Shown: in pieces, positions 45,981 through 55,876 of the stretch | How the letters are laid out: each line of letters opens with the position of its first letter | How positions within the stretch are numbered: the first letter of the stretch is position 1 | From: Gammaproteobacteria bacterium | GTDB lineage: Bacteria > Pseudomonadota > Gammaproteobacteria > Enterobacterales > Psychrobiaceae | Direction: 5' to 3' | NCBI GenBank assembly: GCA_013214945.1 | Contig: JABSRT010000024.1 | Coordinates: 1 to 64,000, forward strand | Length of the DNA stretch: 64,000 nucleotides | The notes under the pieces: generated by a model | What the model was told of the DNA's origin: nothing | Seen by the model: the letters and a program-made list of their open reading frames with translations, nothing else | The model's database searches: none | Position numbers and translations under genes: made by a program

Positions 45981-47324
45981 ATGATCAAAAAAACAGTTAG
46001 CGCCTGCCTGCCCCTCATCTTGCTCGGTGGCTGTTCAGCGATCCAGTATGATGAAGGGATCGCCGACAGGTTATTGAGTGAGGGGAAGGAGCGCGAAGCC
46101 TATACTCATTATCAATACTTGGCTAAATTTGGCCTACCAAAAGCGCAAAGAAAACTAGCGCAGTTATATCAACAACAAGGAAATGATCATCAAGCACTCA
46201 TCTGGTTGAGCGAAGCCGCCGCTAGTGGAGATCTATCTGCACAACTTAAACGCGCCCGGCTACTGGCTTTTAGCCAAGATCCTAACGTTAGAGATGTAAT
46301 ACAGGGTAGCAAGCTTATATTACGACTTATCGACCAAGGTTATGATGCTGCTATCAAGGATTTGGTTAAGCTACTCGCATCTGACCATGACTATTCGATA
46401 CCGGAAAAGTACTTGGTTATTGCACTAGCAAAAGCTCAGCAAGGCCAGCCAGAAGCATGTTATCTATTTGCTGAAATGTACACTAACGGTCAAGCACCTC
46501 AGCTTAGTGGCCAGCAAGCAAAAGGTTACTACCTGTGTGCGACTAAACGCTATGAAAAGGCCTTGTATGGACTGTCCGTGTTATATAACCAGCAGCCTGA
46601 TTTGGGAACCTTTGAACAAGTATATCAGCTGCTCAAAGCAAGCAATAATGCCAGCGCTAAAAATGTCGGATTAAAAATTGCAAAAAAAATAGCTGATGGC
46701 ACCTTGGTTAGCTGGAGCAGCCATAATGCGGATGTATTATTCCATTGGCTTGCTAAAACCGACGCACACGCCTATTTCTACTTGGCGAAATTGTATTTAA
46801 ATAAACCTACTATCGGTAAAGATTTTTCTGATGTTATTGCCGTTATCTTGGAAGGGAAGGTTGCCGGAGACCTTGATTGTTATGCCCTTGAGGCAGAAAT
46901 TTACCTTTATGGTATTCAAACTATTCAAGATCCATGGCGGGCAGAAAAATTGTTACTTGCGATACCGCAATCATCTCCCTATATAAATTTCCTGCTAGGC
47001 GCACTTTATAGCGAAGGATTTTTAGGTGAACCGCATTACCCAAAAGCTCTGGCATATCTTGGTAAGTCTGCACTGAGCGGATTTAAACGGGCTGACAGAC
47101 AATTAAGTAAAATTTACAGCGGCGGCAGGGGTATAAAAGTTGATCTTATTGCAGCTACCAAATATCAGTTATTATCGAAAATAAACGCAGAAAAGTTAGC
47201 ACTGTTTAAACAGAAGTTTCATATTTCTGAACTGGGAATGGCAGAGGCTACTGCCCAAGCGCAGCGAGAGCTAAATAAGCGCCTGGCGTCGCAAATAAAT
47301 AACAACAAGGATCAACAAATATGA
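45981..47324 (+). CDS. algK: Alginate export lipoprotein AlgK
   Basis: A 447-residue outer-membrane lipoprotein with TPR/Sel1-like repeats that scaffolds the periplasmic alginate complex and supports AlgE. The lipobox LLGGC puts the lipidated cysteine at C18. Helical repeats include ADRLLSEGKEREAYTHYQYL, AQRKLAQLYQQQGNDHQALIWL and YPKALAYLGKSALSG. I use the ATG at 45981, with AGGA upstream and a proper signal, rather than the ATG at 45948 inside alg44. It overlaps algE by 4 bp (ATGA). Confidence 0.9.
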   Translation: MIKKTVSACLPLILLGGCSAIQYDEGIADRLLSEGKEREAYTHYQYLAKFGLPKAQRKLAQLYQQQGNDHQALIWLSEAAASGDLSAQLKRARLLAFSQDPNVRDVIQGSKLILRLIDQGYDAAIKDLVKLLASDHDYSIPEKYLVIALAKAQQGQPEACYLFAEMYTNGQAPQLSGQQAKGYYLCATKRYEKALYGLSVLYNQQPDLGTFEQVYQLLKASNNASAKNVGLKIAKKIADGTLVSWSSHNADVLFHWLAKTDAHAYFYLAKLYLNKPTIGKDFSDVIAVILEGKVAGDLDCYALEAEIYLYGIQTIQDPWRAEKLLLAIPQSSPYINFLLGALYSEGFLGEPHYPKALAYLGKSALSGFKRADRQLSKIYSGGRGIKVDLIAATKYQLLSKINAEKLALFKQKFHISELGMAEATAQAQRELNKRLASQINNNKDQQI

Positions 47325-48661
47325 CCTACAAGCAATCTTTGCTTGGCTTGATTTACTTAAGCCTAGCAGGCAGCGCTTGCGCCTCGTCATGGCAACATCG
47401 TTTAGGTGCTAATGTTGGCTATATTCAACAAAGTGACAAGGAGTTAGGCTTTTATAACGATGGTGAGCGTCGCAACGGCTATTTGCAACTTAATGCCCAA
47501 GGCCAATATCAATTATCCGCTGAGCAATCTTTCTTTGTTAAGGCCCGGGGGTTTTACTCAACAGATACCATTAATCTTGAGCCAGAGCAGGGGGGACAAT
47601 CTGCTAAACATTATCTTGAATTGCAGCAGTTGTACTTTAAAGCTGACAACCTGATATATCCTGGCGTCAGCGCAACCTTAGGACGCAAGCGTTTGCGGGA
47701 TGGCAGTGGTTTGTGGTGGGACCGAAATTTCACTTCTGCGTCATTAAATATAGAACGCAGTTTGTTTAGTGGTTTTATTGCTATTGGCGAGCAAGTTAGC
47801 AGCTTTAGAACCGACAATAGTGACTATAAATACCGGAATCACGACTTATTACGTCTATTAGCAACGACTTCATGGCACTGGAAGTATCAGCAATTTATCG
47901 ATGTTAATTTCAGTTACCTCAATGATCATAGCTCTATGGCGAAATTAAGCACCACGGCTGAAGCATATGATCCTAGCGATCCTAAAGTTGCATGGCTAGG
48001 TGTACGCCCACACGGTTCAACTCAATTAAGCGATGATATGATCATCAATTATAATGCCCAGTATGTTTATCAACAGGGTGATATCAGCTATTTAAATGCT
48101 GATGGTGTTGATAAGAAAAAGGTAAAAGGATGGTTAGTTCAAGGAGATATATCAGTTCAGGCTAATTATCTATATCAGCCTGTCGTTGGCCTTCAGTTTG
48201 CACAAACTTCAGACAATAATAGCCAAGATACCGAAGGGCGATTTTTCCAGAGTGGACTGCAAAGTAATAAGGCTAAGCTTGTTTCTAATATGCGTGCATT
48301 TAGCCGATACAACGAAGCCTATCGGCCTGAATTATCCAATATCCGAGTATTAGGCGTTTACCTAGGCATGCAGCTAGCACCAGAAGTTAAGGTGAACTTG
48401 TTATTAAACAAGTTCAACAGGATTAATACTGATTTGGATATAGGCAGCTCAGCAGTCGAGGCATCATTAGTTCCTGGTCGTGACGAGTTAGGTATTGCTG
48501 CTGATTTAGTGGTCGAATTCACCCCAAAACTACCAAATGCTTTATTAAATAGCAGTTCGATACAATTTCGTTTATCCAGCTTTTGGCCCGGCGATGCCTA
48601 CGGCAGTAGTGTTGATAACCAAAGGTATCGGGCGGTGCTAGATTGGAGATTAAACTTCTGA
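47321..48661 (+). CDS. algE: Alginate outer-membrane porin AlgE
   Basis: A 446-residue beta-barrel through which alginate leaves the cell; Pseudomonas AlgE has 490 residues and 18 strands. A signal peptide (about 1-21, ending ACA-S) is followed by alternating amphipathic strands, the conserved YPGVSATLGRKRLRDGSGLWWDRNF region, and a C-terminal phenylalanine (WRLNF) typical for BAM-dependent insertion. The start overlaps the algK stop (ATGA) and the end overlaps algG (TGATG), so translation is coupled on both sides. Confidence 0.92.
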   Translation: MTYKQSLLGLIYLSLAGSACASSWQHRLGANVGYIQQSDKELGFYNDGERRNGYLQLNAQGQYQLSAEQSFFVKARGFYSTDTINLEPEQGGQSAKHYLELQQLYFKADNLIYPGVSATLGRKRLRDGSGLWWDRNFTSASLNIERSLFSGFIAIGEQVSSFRTDNSDYKYRNHDLLRLLATTSWHWKYQQFIDVNFSYLNDHSSMAKLSTTAEAYDPSDPKVAWLGVRPHGSTQLSDDMIINYNAQYVYQQGDISYLNADGVDKKKVKGWLVQGDISVQANYLYQPVVGLQFAQTSDNNSQDTEGRFFQSGLQSNKAKLVSNMRAFSRYNEAYRPELSNIRVLGVYLGMQLAPEVKVNLLLNKFNRINTDLDIGSSAVEASLVPGRDELGIAADLVVEFTPKLPNALLNSSSIQFRLSSFWPGDAYGSSVDNQRYRAVLDWRLNF

Positions 48662-50142
48662 TGAAAAAATTATTATTCATTTTCACCTTGCTAGCATCAC
48701 TTTGCCAGGCGCAACAGATAACCCTGTTGCCACTGCAAGCTAGTGCACCTGAGGTTATGGCACCTCAATTGCCTGATATTTCTAAATATAACCTGCAGTG
48801 GGTAAAAAAACATCTGCCTAAGGACAATATGCCACCACAAATTAACGTGGAAAAAATATTTGATATTACTGAATTTCAACACTTTACTAATGGCGTTAGG
48901 GCCATGGAGTGGGTCAAGCGTCAAACGGGTTTTCCACAGGCTATAGTGGTTAGGGACGGTGTTGCTCGGTTATCTGATATTGCTGAAACTATTGACCCCC
49001 TATACTTTGAATTGAAATCAGATGGTACCTATATTAGCCGCTTACCAATCGTGGTTACTCATGGCGCGACTCTAATCATCAGTAAGGATACTGAGGCCAG
49101 TAAATTATTGTTAAGTCAAACTAAAGGAGCTTTCATACTTAACGCTGGCAGTTTGTTTATTATTGAAAGCCAAATTATTGGTTGGAATGAGATTAAAAAT
49201 GAACCAGCTTACTATGTCTATAAAAAGAACTTTCGTCCCTTTATTACCGGACAGGGCAAGTCAGAGACTTATCTCGCTAGTTCTACCTTTAAACAACTAG
49301 GTTACTCTCAGGCAAAATCCTACGGTATTTCACTAACAGGAGTGCCAGAACAATATAAGGAAGTGGTGCATGGTAATCCAAATGGTTGGTTTATCGACAA
49401 TCTCTTTGAAGATATTTACTACGGTTTTTATTCTCACGAAGCGGAAGACTCTGTGATCCTCGGTAATACCTATTACGACAATATTGTTTATGCTATTGAT
49501 CCTCATGATTACTCTAAGCGATTGATTATCGCTAGAAATACCACATATAAAACCAGAGAGCGGCACGGAATTATTGTGTCTAGAGGGGTCGAGGATAGCT
49601 GGATTTTTAATAATAAATCCTATGAGAACGCACGCCACGGCATCGTATTAGATCGACAGAGCAAAAATAACATCATCGCCTATAACCATTCTTATAATAA
49701 CAAGGGCGATGGTATAACCCTATTTGAGAGCCCTGATGTCCTCATTTATGGCAATGTTGTTAGCAATAATGGAAAGCATGGTGTGCGGGTTCGCAACAGT
49801 CAGAACGTAATATCAGCAAAAAATGTAATAAAAAACAACGGCCAGCTGGCTTTTTATATTTATACCGCTGATCCTAATGGTAAGGAACGCGATTTAGTAC
49901 TAGATCCGTATGTCAAGAAAGTGAGTTTTTCTACTATTGGCGACTATGTGCTAGAGAATAAATCGGGAGTTCTAAGTGGGGAAAAGGTTCACCCGCTTTT
50001 AATTTCAGGAATGGTCATAAAAGCGACTGATGGCGCCAGTACACCACTATTTGGTGGGGGGTATGCTCCTTATAATACCGAAATATTGCAGGGATTGTTA
50101 AACCACAAACAAGCTATTCGTTTTAGTGATAAGGAACAATAA
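48661..50142 (+). CDS. algG: Mannuronan C5-epimerase AlgG
   Basis: A 493-residue periplasmic right-handed beta-helix enzyme that converts mannuronate to guluronate in the growing polymer. It has a signal peptide (ending CQA-Q) and CASH/parallel-helix repeats (NNKSYENARHGIVLDRQSKNN; GNVVSNNGKHGVRVRNSQN). The family active-site motif DPHD is present at 280-283. It is somewhat shorter than Pseudomonas AlgG (543). The ATG at 48661 shares its A with the algE stop. Followed by algI with a 1-bp gap. Confidence 0.93.
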   Translation: MKKLLFIFTLLASLCQAQQITLLPLQASAPEVMAPQLPDISKYNLQWVKKHLPKDNMPPQINVEKIFDITEFQHFTNGVRAMEWVKRQTGFPQAIVVRDGVARLSDIAETIDPLYFELKSDGTYISRLPIVVTHGATLIISKDTEASKLLLSQTKGAFILNAGSLFIIESQIIGWNEIKNEPAYYVYKKNFRPFITGQGKSETYLASSTFKQLGYSQAKSYGISLTGVPEQYKEVVHGNPNGWFIDNLFEDIYYGFYSHEAEDSVILGNTYYDNIVYAIDPHDYSKRLIIARNTTYKTRERHGIIVSRGVEDSWIFNNKSYENARHGIVLDRQSKNNIIAYNHSYNNKGDGITLFESPDVLIYGNVVSNNGKHGVRVRNSQNVISAKNVIKNNGQLAFYIYTADPNGKERDLVLDPYVKKVSFSTIGDYVLENKSGVLSGEKVHPLLISGMVIKATDGASTPLFGGGYAPYNTEILQGLLNHKQAIRFSDKEQ

Positions 50143-50143
50143 G

Positions 50144-51529
50144 GTGGTTTTTTCATCGAATATTTTTATGTTTAGCTTCCTGCCGCTGTTTTTGGCTATT
50201 TATTATATGAGCGCCGACAGGTATAAAAATGGGGTTATTTTAGCGGCAAGTTATGCATTTTATGCTTGGTGGCGAATAGATTTTTTATTGTTGTTTGTTG
50301 TGGTCACAGGCTTTAATTATTTCATTGGTCTTAAAGTGTCACAAGACTGCGCCGCTAAAAAGTGGCTTACTGGTGGCGTGTTGGGCAATTTATTGGTGCT
50401 GGGGTACTTCAAGTACGCCAACTTTGGCGTTGATAGCTTTAATACCCTTCTAACCACGACTGGGGTTGCTCCTTTTAATCTTTTGCATGTTATTTTACCG
50501 ATTGGTATCTCTTTTTATATATTTCAGTCGATCAGTTATATCGTCGATGTTTATCGCAAAGATGCGCCAGTCACTAAAAACATAATCGATTTTGCAGCTT
50601 TTGTTGCTTTGTTTCCTCAGCTTATCGCCGGTCCAGTGTTGCGTTATAAAGATTTGGCGGATCAATTTAGTGAGCGTACTCATAGTTGGAATAAATTTGG
50701 CCAGGGCTGCAGCTGGTTTATGGTTGGCTTTATTAAGAAAGTGTTTATTGCCGATTCCATCGCGCCAATCGTTGATGCAAGTTTTTCCCTTAGTTCACCG
50801 GGATTAATCGACGCCTGGACCGGGGCACTAGCCTATACCGCACAGCTGTATTTTGACTTTTCTGGTTATAGTGATATGGCAATAGGACTGGGGTTAATGA
50901 TCGGCTTTCGTTTTATCAATAATTTTAATCAACCTTACATTAGCCAAAGTATTACTGAGTTCTGGCGTCGTTGGCATATAAGCTTGTCGAGCTGGCTCAG
51001 AGATTACCTATACATTCCTTTAGGGGGTAATCGTAAAGGCACGCTAACAACCTATAGAAATCTGTTCTTAACTATGCTGCTAGGAGGTTTCTGGCACGGT
51101 GCAAACTGGACATTTTTACTCTGGGGAGCTTGGCATGGTGCGTGGCTGGCTATCGAAAAAAAACTAGGTCTGGGACACTATAAATTTTTTAACCCGCTGG
51201 CCTGGCTGATGACCCTGCTGATTATAATTTTAGGCTGGGTGATGTTTCGTGCCGAATCTGTCGGCGCTGCCGTTGGCATCTATAAAGCCATGTTTGGTTT
51301 TAACGGTCTCAGATCTGAAGTCGCGCAGTCAATGAGTTCGATGGAACAGGCTATGCTGATATTGGCCTATACCACTGTGTTGGTTGCGGGTTTTTTGCCC
51401 AAAATAAAACGTCGGTTTCAACTTAAATTACGTAAAACAGCCAGTTATTTGTTATTGCCGCTATTTACGCTTTCAATATTGAAACTATCGGCACAAAGCT
51501 ATTCACCCTTTCTGTACTTTCAATTTTAG
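50144..51529 (+). CDS. algI: Alginate O-acetyltransferase membrane protein AlgI (MBOAT)
   Basis: A 461-residue membrane-bound O-acyltransferase that passes acetyl groups across the inner membrane for alginate acetylation. The GTG start at 50144 gives MVFSSNIFMFSFLPLFLAIYY, the typical AlgI N-terminus, and has AAGGA eight bases upstream. MBOAT histidines are visible in FWRRWHISLSSWLRDY (H278) and GGFWHGANWTFLLWGAWHG (H318, matching the Pseudomonas catalytic His). About ten membrane helices. In Pseudomonas algX and algL precede algI; here they come later. Confidence 0.94.
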   Translation: MVFSSNIFMFSFLPLFLAIYYMSADRYKNGVILAASYAFYAWWRIDFLLLFVVVTGFNYFIGLKVSQDCAAKKWLTGGVLGNLLVLGYFKYANFGVDSFNTLLTTTGVAPFNLLHVILPIGISFYIFQSISYIVDVYRKDAPVTKNIIDFAAFVALFPQLIAGPVLRYKDLADQFSERTHSWNKFGQGCSWFMVGFIKKVFIADSIAPIVDASFSLSSPGLIDAWTGALAYTAQLYFDFSGYSDMAIGLGLMIGFRFINNFNQPYISQSITEFWRRWHISLSSWLRDYLYIPLGGNRKGTLTTYRNLFLTMLLGGFWHGANWTFLLWGAWHGAWLAIEKKLGLGHYKFFNPLAWLMTLLIIILGWVMFRAESVGAAVGIYKAMFGFNGLRSEVAQSMSSMEQAMLILAYTTVLVAGFLPKIKRRFQLKLRKTASYLLLPLFTLSILKLSAQSYSPFLYFQF

Positions 51530-51541
51530 GATTAATTAACC

Positions 51542-52600
51542 ATGTATAGACAAATAAATGCTTTTGGCTTTATTGGGTTGACCTTAACGTTCACTCTATT
51601 GAGTCATCTTGATTGGAATAAAATAACGGTTAATCCGCAACTCAGTTGGACTAATGGTCAGCAGTTTAGTGGGATTGAACAACAATATAATCAGAGTTTT
51701 CTGGCGCGCCAGTTTGCGATAAATTTGTGGGCGGCTGCCAATTTTTTCCTATTTAATCAGGGGGATAGTGGAGTAATTGTTGGTCATAATAATTGGTTGT
51801 TCACCAGCGAAGAATTAAATAATACCCCAAGTAACGCGGATGAAGTGATGCAGCGTTTAGCTACAATTGAGCAGGCACGTCAGCAGATAGAGCAACATGG
51901 TGCTAGGCTGGTTGTGTCTATAGTGCCGTCGAAAGCAAGGGTGTATTCTGAATATTTGCCACAGGCACTACCCGAACATGCCAACGCACGATATAGATTT
52001 TTCTCAGAGTGGCTTGAGAAAAATCAGATAGATCATATCGGATTATTACCGGCTCTGATCCCTCAGAATGATCTCGCCACTTTTGTCAAAAATGATACTC
52101 ATTGGAGTCCGAAAGGTGCTCAGCTTGCAGCACAATTTATCGCACAACAGTTGCAAAGCAACTATAGAGACTTTGAGTGGCACAGTAGTAAATTTAATAC
52201 CTTAGTTGAAGATAGCGCTCCATATCGGGGGGATTTATTAAATTATCTGCCGTTGGAGCCCTATTTTTCGTTTTTGAGCCCTAAAAATCCCAATATAAAG
52301 CCCTTTATTACCCAATCTCTAGACGAAGTTGGTTTATTTGATGATATTCAATATCCAATTACCCTTGTTGGCACGAGTTATAGCGCCAAGCACGAATGGA
52401 ATTTTGTTGGTGCCTTGCAGCAATATACTGGGGTTAATATTCTCGATATGTCACAACAGGGTAAAGGGCCATTCTTGCCAATGACAGAGTACTTACAGTC
52501 GAACGACTTTAAGCAACAGCCTCCTAAATTAATTATCTGGGAAATTCCAGAACGTTATCTTGTTATTAGTCCTAACCTTGCACAGGAAAAATCAGTATGA
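51542..52600 (+). CDS. algJ: Alginate O-acetylation protein AlgJ
   Basis: A 352-residue SGNH-like acetylesterase-fold protein anchored by an N-terminal helix (about 8-22) with its domain in the periplasm; it relays acetyl groups from AlgI. The DxH motif is D185-T-H187 (NDTHWSP) and the serine block is VGTSYS (278-281). It is similar to AlgX, as in Pseudomonas. It begins 12 bp after algI and overlaps algF by 4 bp (ATGA). Confidence 0.9.
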   Translation: MYRQINAFGFIGLTLTFTLLSHLDWNKITVNPQLSWTNGQQFSGIEQQYNQSFLARQFAINLWAAANFFLFNQGDSGVIVGHNNWLFTSEELNNTPSNADEVMQRLATIEQARQQIEQHGARLVVSIVPSKARVYSEYLPQALPEHANARYRFFSEWLEKNQIDHIGLLPALIPQNDLATFVKNDTHWSPKGAQLAAQFIAQQLQSNYRDFEWHSSKFNTLVEDSAPYRGDLLNYLPLEPYFSFLSPKNPNIKPFITQSLDEVGLFDDIQYPITLVGTSYSAKHEWNFVGALQQYTGVNILDMSQQGKGPFLPMTEYLQSNDFKQQPPKLIIWEIPERYLVISPNLAQEKSV

Positions 52601-53235
52601 AACATTTTTTAAAACTACTTGGCGTAATGTTCATCGTTAGCAGTTCCATTGTTAGTGCTAATGAAGCAGCGCTTTACGCCCCTCAGGTTAAGGCCGATGA
52701 GGCACTGGTTAGGGTACTTAATTTAACAGAGCGTGGGGTTGTCTTGTCTTTGCAACCCATTAATAAGCAAGTTCCTAACACCGCCAGTTTCCACTTTTCA
52801 GACTATATTCGTGCTAAAGCGGGTCAACTTACACTGGCGATAAATCAGCAAGAAATAACCCTTAATGCCAAGGCTGGCAAGCGATATACGCTAGTACTTA
52901 AGCCCGATGGTAGCTTTGTGTTAACGACCGATCAAGCTATCACAAAAAAAGGGAAATCTATGTTGGCGTTATATAATTTTTCCACGTCAAAAAAATTAAG
53001 CCTAAAAACGACTAACGGTCGAACCCTGATTATTAAGAGCATTGCTCCGGACCATCTGGGATATCGTGAAATCAATGCTATAGCGCTTAACATGGGGATC
53101 TTTTACGAAAATATTAAATTACGCGAAATCGTTCAACAATTACAAAAAGACACCGTACATAACATCGCGATTATTGATAGCGAAGATGGCATTGCGATAG
53201 CCATTATGCCAAGCAATACCAATACAAGGATTTAA
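52597..53235 (+). CDS. algF: Alginate O-acetylation protein AlgF
   Basis: A 212-residue periplasmic protein (Pseudomonas: 216) needed for alginate acetylation, thought to pass acetyl groups to AlgX. Signal peptide about 1-21 (ending VSA-N), then ALYAPQVKADEALVRVLNLT, typical of AlgF, and two beta-sandwich-like halves. The start overlaps the algJ stop by 4 bp; algX follows after 4 bp. Confidence 0.88.
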   Translation: MKHFLKLLGVMFIVSSSIVSANEAALYAPQVKADEALVRVLNLTERGVVLSLQPINKQVPNTASFHFSDYIRAKAGQLTLAINQQEITLNAKAGKRYTLVLKPDGSFVLTTDQAITKKGKSMLALYNFSTSKKLSLKTTNGRTLIIKSIAPDHLGYREINAIALNMGIFYENIKLREIVQQLQKDTVHNIAIIDSEDGIAIAIMPSNTNTRI

Positions 53236-53239
53236 CCAG

Positions 53240-54583
53240 ATGAGATTAACACTTTTCACTACAGCGCTACTGTTCTTGTCTTTGAGTTGCAACGCTCAGC
53301 AATCGGACTATGTTACGCCAATGTGTTCGCAGTTAGATGATCCGGCTACTTATAGCGATAGTCAGCGGCAAGACTTTGGTCGACTGGTACAGGGACCAGA
53401 TAACTGGCTATTTCGCCTAGATAAAATATCACCTAATCTAGATATAGAACCGCAGGCACTGGCAATGCTGTCGCAAATAAATAAACTGTTCAAGCAGAGA
53501 GGAACCACCCTAGTGATGATCCCTGTACCTCATCGCAGTCTGATTTATCCGCATCAAATCCCTGATTCTATGAATTATGATTTTGAGATCGCGCGTCAGA
53601 AATACTTAGAGCATGTCAACAAGTTAACAAAGTCGGGTATTCATACTGTTGATTTTACAACGATGCTTAATACAAATATCCCCAACCTTTATTATAAACG
53701 CGACTTTCACTGGCGACCTGAAGGATCCAGAATTGCGGCGCAATTAGTTAACGACTACGTTGCTAAATTACCAGTATATGGGCAATACGAGCGAAAGAAA
53801 ATTGAAAGCCGCTACCATGGAGTTTATGGGTTAGACAGTAATAATCAGAGAGTTTTTTCTAAGCTGTGCGGCACCGCTTATCCGAAGGAATATCATAAAC
53901 TTTATCAGGTAGCATCAACGGCGGAAAATAATGAAGATAAGTTATTTGGAGCAGATGAAGGTCAGAACGCGGTATTATTAGGCACCAGTTTTTCAGAAAA
54001 CTCGGCACGAAATTTCGATGGATTCCTGAGTGAGTTCCTTGGCATTAATATTATCAACCATGCCGTAAGCGGAGGTGGACTCGTCGGCTCAATTACCCAG
54101 TATGTCAACTCTGAGGAGTTTGCCAATAATCCTGCTCAATTGGTATTATGGGAGTATCCGGTGCGTGATCTTGCAGCTAATAATTTCGCTCTTGCTTTGC
54201 CAAAGATGAAAAATGCCAGCTGCGATACCAATACCTTTGTTGAGTCGTCAACGACCCTTACCCTTGGTTCAAATATGGTCGCCTATAACGGCGGGGAAAA
54301 CTACCAACAGCTAAAACAGCACCAAGTTTTATATGAGTTTACATTCGACAATCCGAAAATTTCTGAATTTTCTATCAAAACTCACTACGTGGAGCGACGT
54401 CAATATGCTAATAAGATTGGGCACTCCCGTATTAAGGGGCTTGAGGGCCATTTTGTAGTTGATCAAGGGGGCAATCGTTCGATAAAAGATTTACATTTTT
54501 TAGCGCTGGAAATTAATGTAGAGAGCCCTGAGTTAGTCGGTGCCAAGGTTATTACTAAAGTTTGCACCCAGGAGTCTTCTTAA
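53240..54583 (+). CDS. algX: Alginate O-acetyltransferase AlgX
   Basis: A 447-residue periplasmic enzyme that acetylates mannuronate residues. After a signal peptide (ending CNA-Q) comes an SGNH domain with D155 and H157 (RDFHWRPEG) and the serine block LLGTSFS (S250), then a C-terminal carbohydrate-binding module (about 315-447). Length is close to Pseudomonas AlgX (474). The stop shares an A with the start of algL (TAATG). Its place after algF, not between algG and algL, differs from Pseudomonas. Confidence 0.92.
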   Translation: MRLTLFTTALLFLSLSCNAQQSDYVTPMCSQLDDPATYSDSQRQDFGRLVQGPDNWLFRLDKISPNLDIEPQALAMLSQINKLFKQRGTTLVMIPVPHRSLIYPHQIPDSMNYDFEIARQKYLEHVNKLTKSGIHTVDFTTMLNTNIPNLYYKRDFHWRPEGSRIAAQLVNDYVAKLPVYGQYERKKIESRYHGVYGLDSNNQRVFSKLCGTAYPKEYHKLYQVASTAENNEDKLFGADEGQNAVLLGTSFSENSARNFDGFLSEFLGINIINHAVSGGGLVGSITQYVNSEEFANNPAQLVLWEYPVRDLAANNFALALPKMKNASCDTNTFVESSTTLTLGSNMVAYNGGENYQQLKQHQVLYEFTFDNPKISEFSIKTHYVERRQYANKIGHSRIKGLEGHFVVDQGGNRSIKDLHFLALEINVESPELVGAKVITKVCTQESS

Positions 54584-55668
54584 TGTTAAGCAAGGGACTT
54601 TGGATGTTTGCTAGTTGCCTGTTAATAGCAGGCTGTCAACAACTTATACCTAGCTATTCATATCCTGACTCATTGAGCAATAGGGAATATACCTGTGATC
54701 AGTTGCCTATGATTACCCCGTACACTAATGACCTATCATTTAATTCTAAATATGGACCAAAGGATAATAAAAATAATCGTGCTCGCGATCAAGTCCACAA
54801 AGATTGGGCCGCTAAATATAAACAACAAACTAGTGATATACGGTTACTAGAAAAATCTTTAAGCAAGCTTTCAATGAGCTATGCTAGTGGCAAATATTCT
54901 GCGGCTAGTGTTAGTACTTGTATGATCGATATGCTTGTGCCTTGGGCTGAGGCTAACGCATTGCTTGGACGGGCAGACAAACACACAGGAAAGTCAGTAC
55001 GAAAATGGACACTGGCGGCGATTTCATCTAATTATATTGCACTGATGGCGTCATTCGATTCGCAGGAGCCAGGAGTACAAAAAGTGAAGCAATGGATTGA
55101 GAAAATTACTCTCATTACCGTGCTTGAATGGAGTAATCGCTCTGATAAAAAAGTCAATAATCATGACTATTGGGCGGCATGGGCTGTAATGAACAGTGCC
55201 ATTGTGTTGGATAATCATAAATATTATCGCTGGGCACTGGATGTATATCGACGTGCTATGTCGCAACTTAATAGCGATGGATTGTTACCCAATGAATTGA
55301 AACGAAATTCTCTTGCCTTGAACTATCATAACTATGCTTTGATCCCCTTAGTAATGATTGCAGATTTAGCCTATAGTAATGGTGATGATTTCATTTCTAC
55401 GCCCTCGGCCCCGATAAATTTGTTGGTTAACAATGTAACGATAGGGCTGGCTAATCACGCTGATTTTAATAATCTAGCTGATAACCATAACCTTCCTGAG
55501 CAAACAACCAAGCAGCTTTACACGAGTTATTCGCTTGCTTGGATCCCTGTTTACTTAAAGTATCACCAGAACAATCAGCTGATTAAGCTTGAACAGAAAT
55601 ATGCACCATTTAAATCGTCAAGGCTTGGCGGTAATGTTTCATTGCAAAGCTTTAACGCTACACAATAG
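54583..55668 (+). CDS. algL: Alginate lyase AlgL (PL5), predicted lipoprotein
   Basis: A 361-residue mannuronate lyase of polysaccharide lyase family 5 that clears misguided alginate from the periplasm. The catalytic set matches the Pseudomonas residues as I recall them: K56 (SKY), H194 (NNHDYW), R241 (ELKRNS) and Y248 (NYHNYAL), with a constant offset of 8 for the last three. Unlike Pseudomonas AlgL it starts with a lipobox (LLIAGC, C18), so it is probably membrane-tethered. AGGAG lies 8 bp before the ATG, which overlaps the algX stop. It is the last gene of the tightly packed operon. Confidence 0.92.
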   Translation: MLSKGLWMFASCLLIAGCQQLIPSYSYPDSLSNREYTCDQLPMITPYTNDLSFNSKYGPKDNKNNRARDQVHKDWAAKYKQQTSDIRLLEKSLSKLSMSYASGKYSAASVSTCMIDMLVPWAEANALLGRADKHTGKSVRKWTLAAISSNYIALMASFDSQEPGVQKVKQWIEKITLITVLEWSNRSDKKVNNHDYWAAWAVMNSAIVLDNHKYYRWALDVYRRAMSQLNSDGLLPNELKRNSLALNYHNYALIPLVMIADLAYSNGDDFISTPSAPINLLVNNVTIGLANHADFNNLADNHNLPEQTTKQLYTSYSLAWIPVYLKYHQNNQLIKLEQKYAPFKSSRLGGNVSLQSFNATQ

Positions 55669-55703
55669 AGGTTATTTCAATAAACTTTGACTAAAACAAC
55701 AAA

Positions 55704-55826
55704 GTAGTTTAGCTTATTTACCTTGAAGAAAAGGCAAACTAGGTGAAAGCCTAGGACGCAAAGCCGTCGGTCTAACTGATTGATTAATATTCAATTACAT
55801 GATTGCGAGGCCGCCGATAAACTACC
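55704..55826 (+). promoter_or_regulatory. Cyclic di-GMP-I (GEMM-I) riboswitch
   Basis: The aptamer core is unmistakable: GGCAAAC (55733-55739), a perfect 6-bp hairpin capped by GAAA (55739-55754), then GACGCAAAGCC (55755-55765) and the CGGTCT(AA)...AGGCCG helix (55768-55773 with 55808-55813). A closing stem is possible between GTAGTTT (55704-55710) and AAACTAC (55819-55825). It lies in the 233-bp leader between algL and the second lyase gene, on the same strand. Confidence 0.95.
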
Positions 55827-55876
55827 ATGTCAATATGCGAATTAGCTTTTGCTAATAGGGTAGTTGCCTTTCTCGT
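55820..55876 (+). promoter_or_regulatory. Riboswitch expression platform with competing hairpin
   Basis: AACTACC (55820-55826) can pair with GGTAGTT (55859-55865), enclosing ATTAGC-TTTT-GCTAAT (55841-55856) and followed by GCCTTTCTCGTTT. This excludes the aptamer closing stem, so the two folds are alternatives. If the downstream hairpin terminates transcription, ligand binding would switch the gene on; the U run is weak, so the direction is uncertain. Confidence 0.6.
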
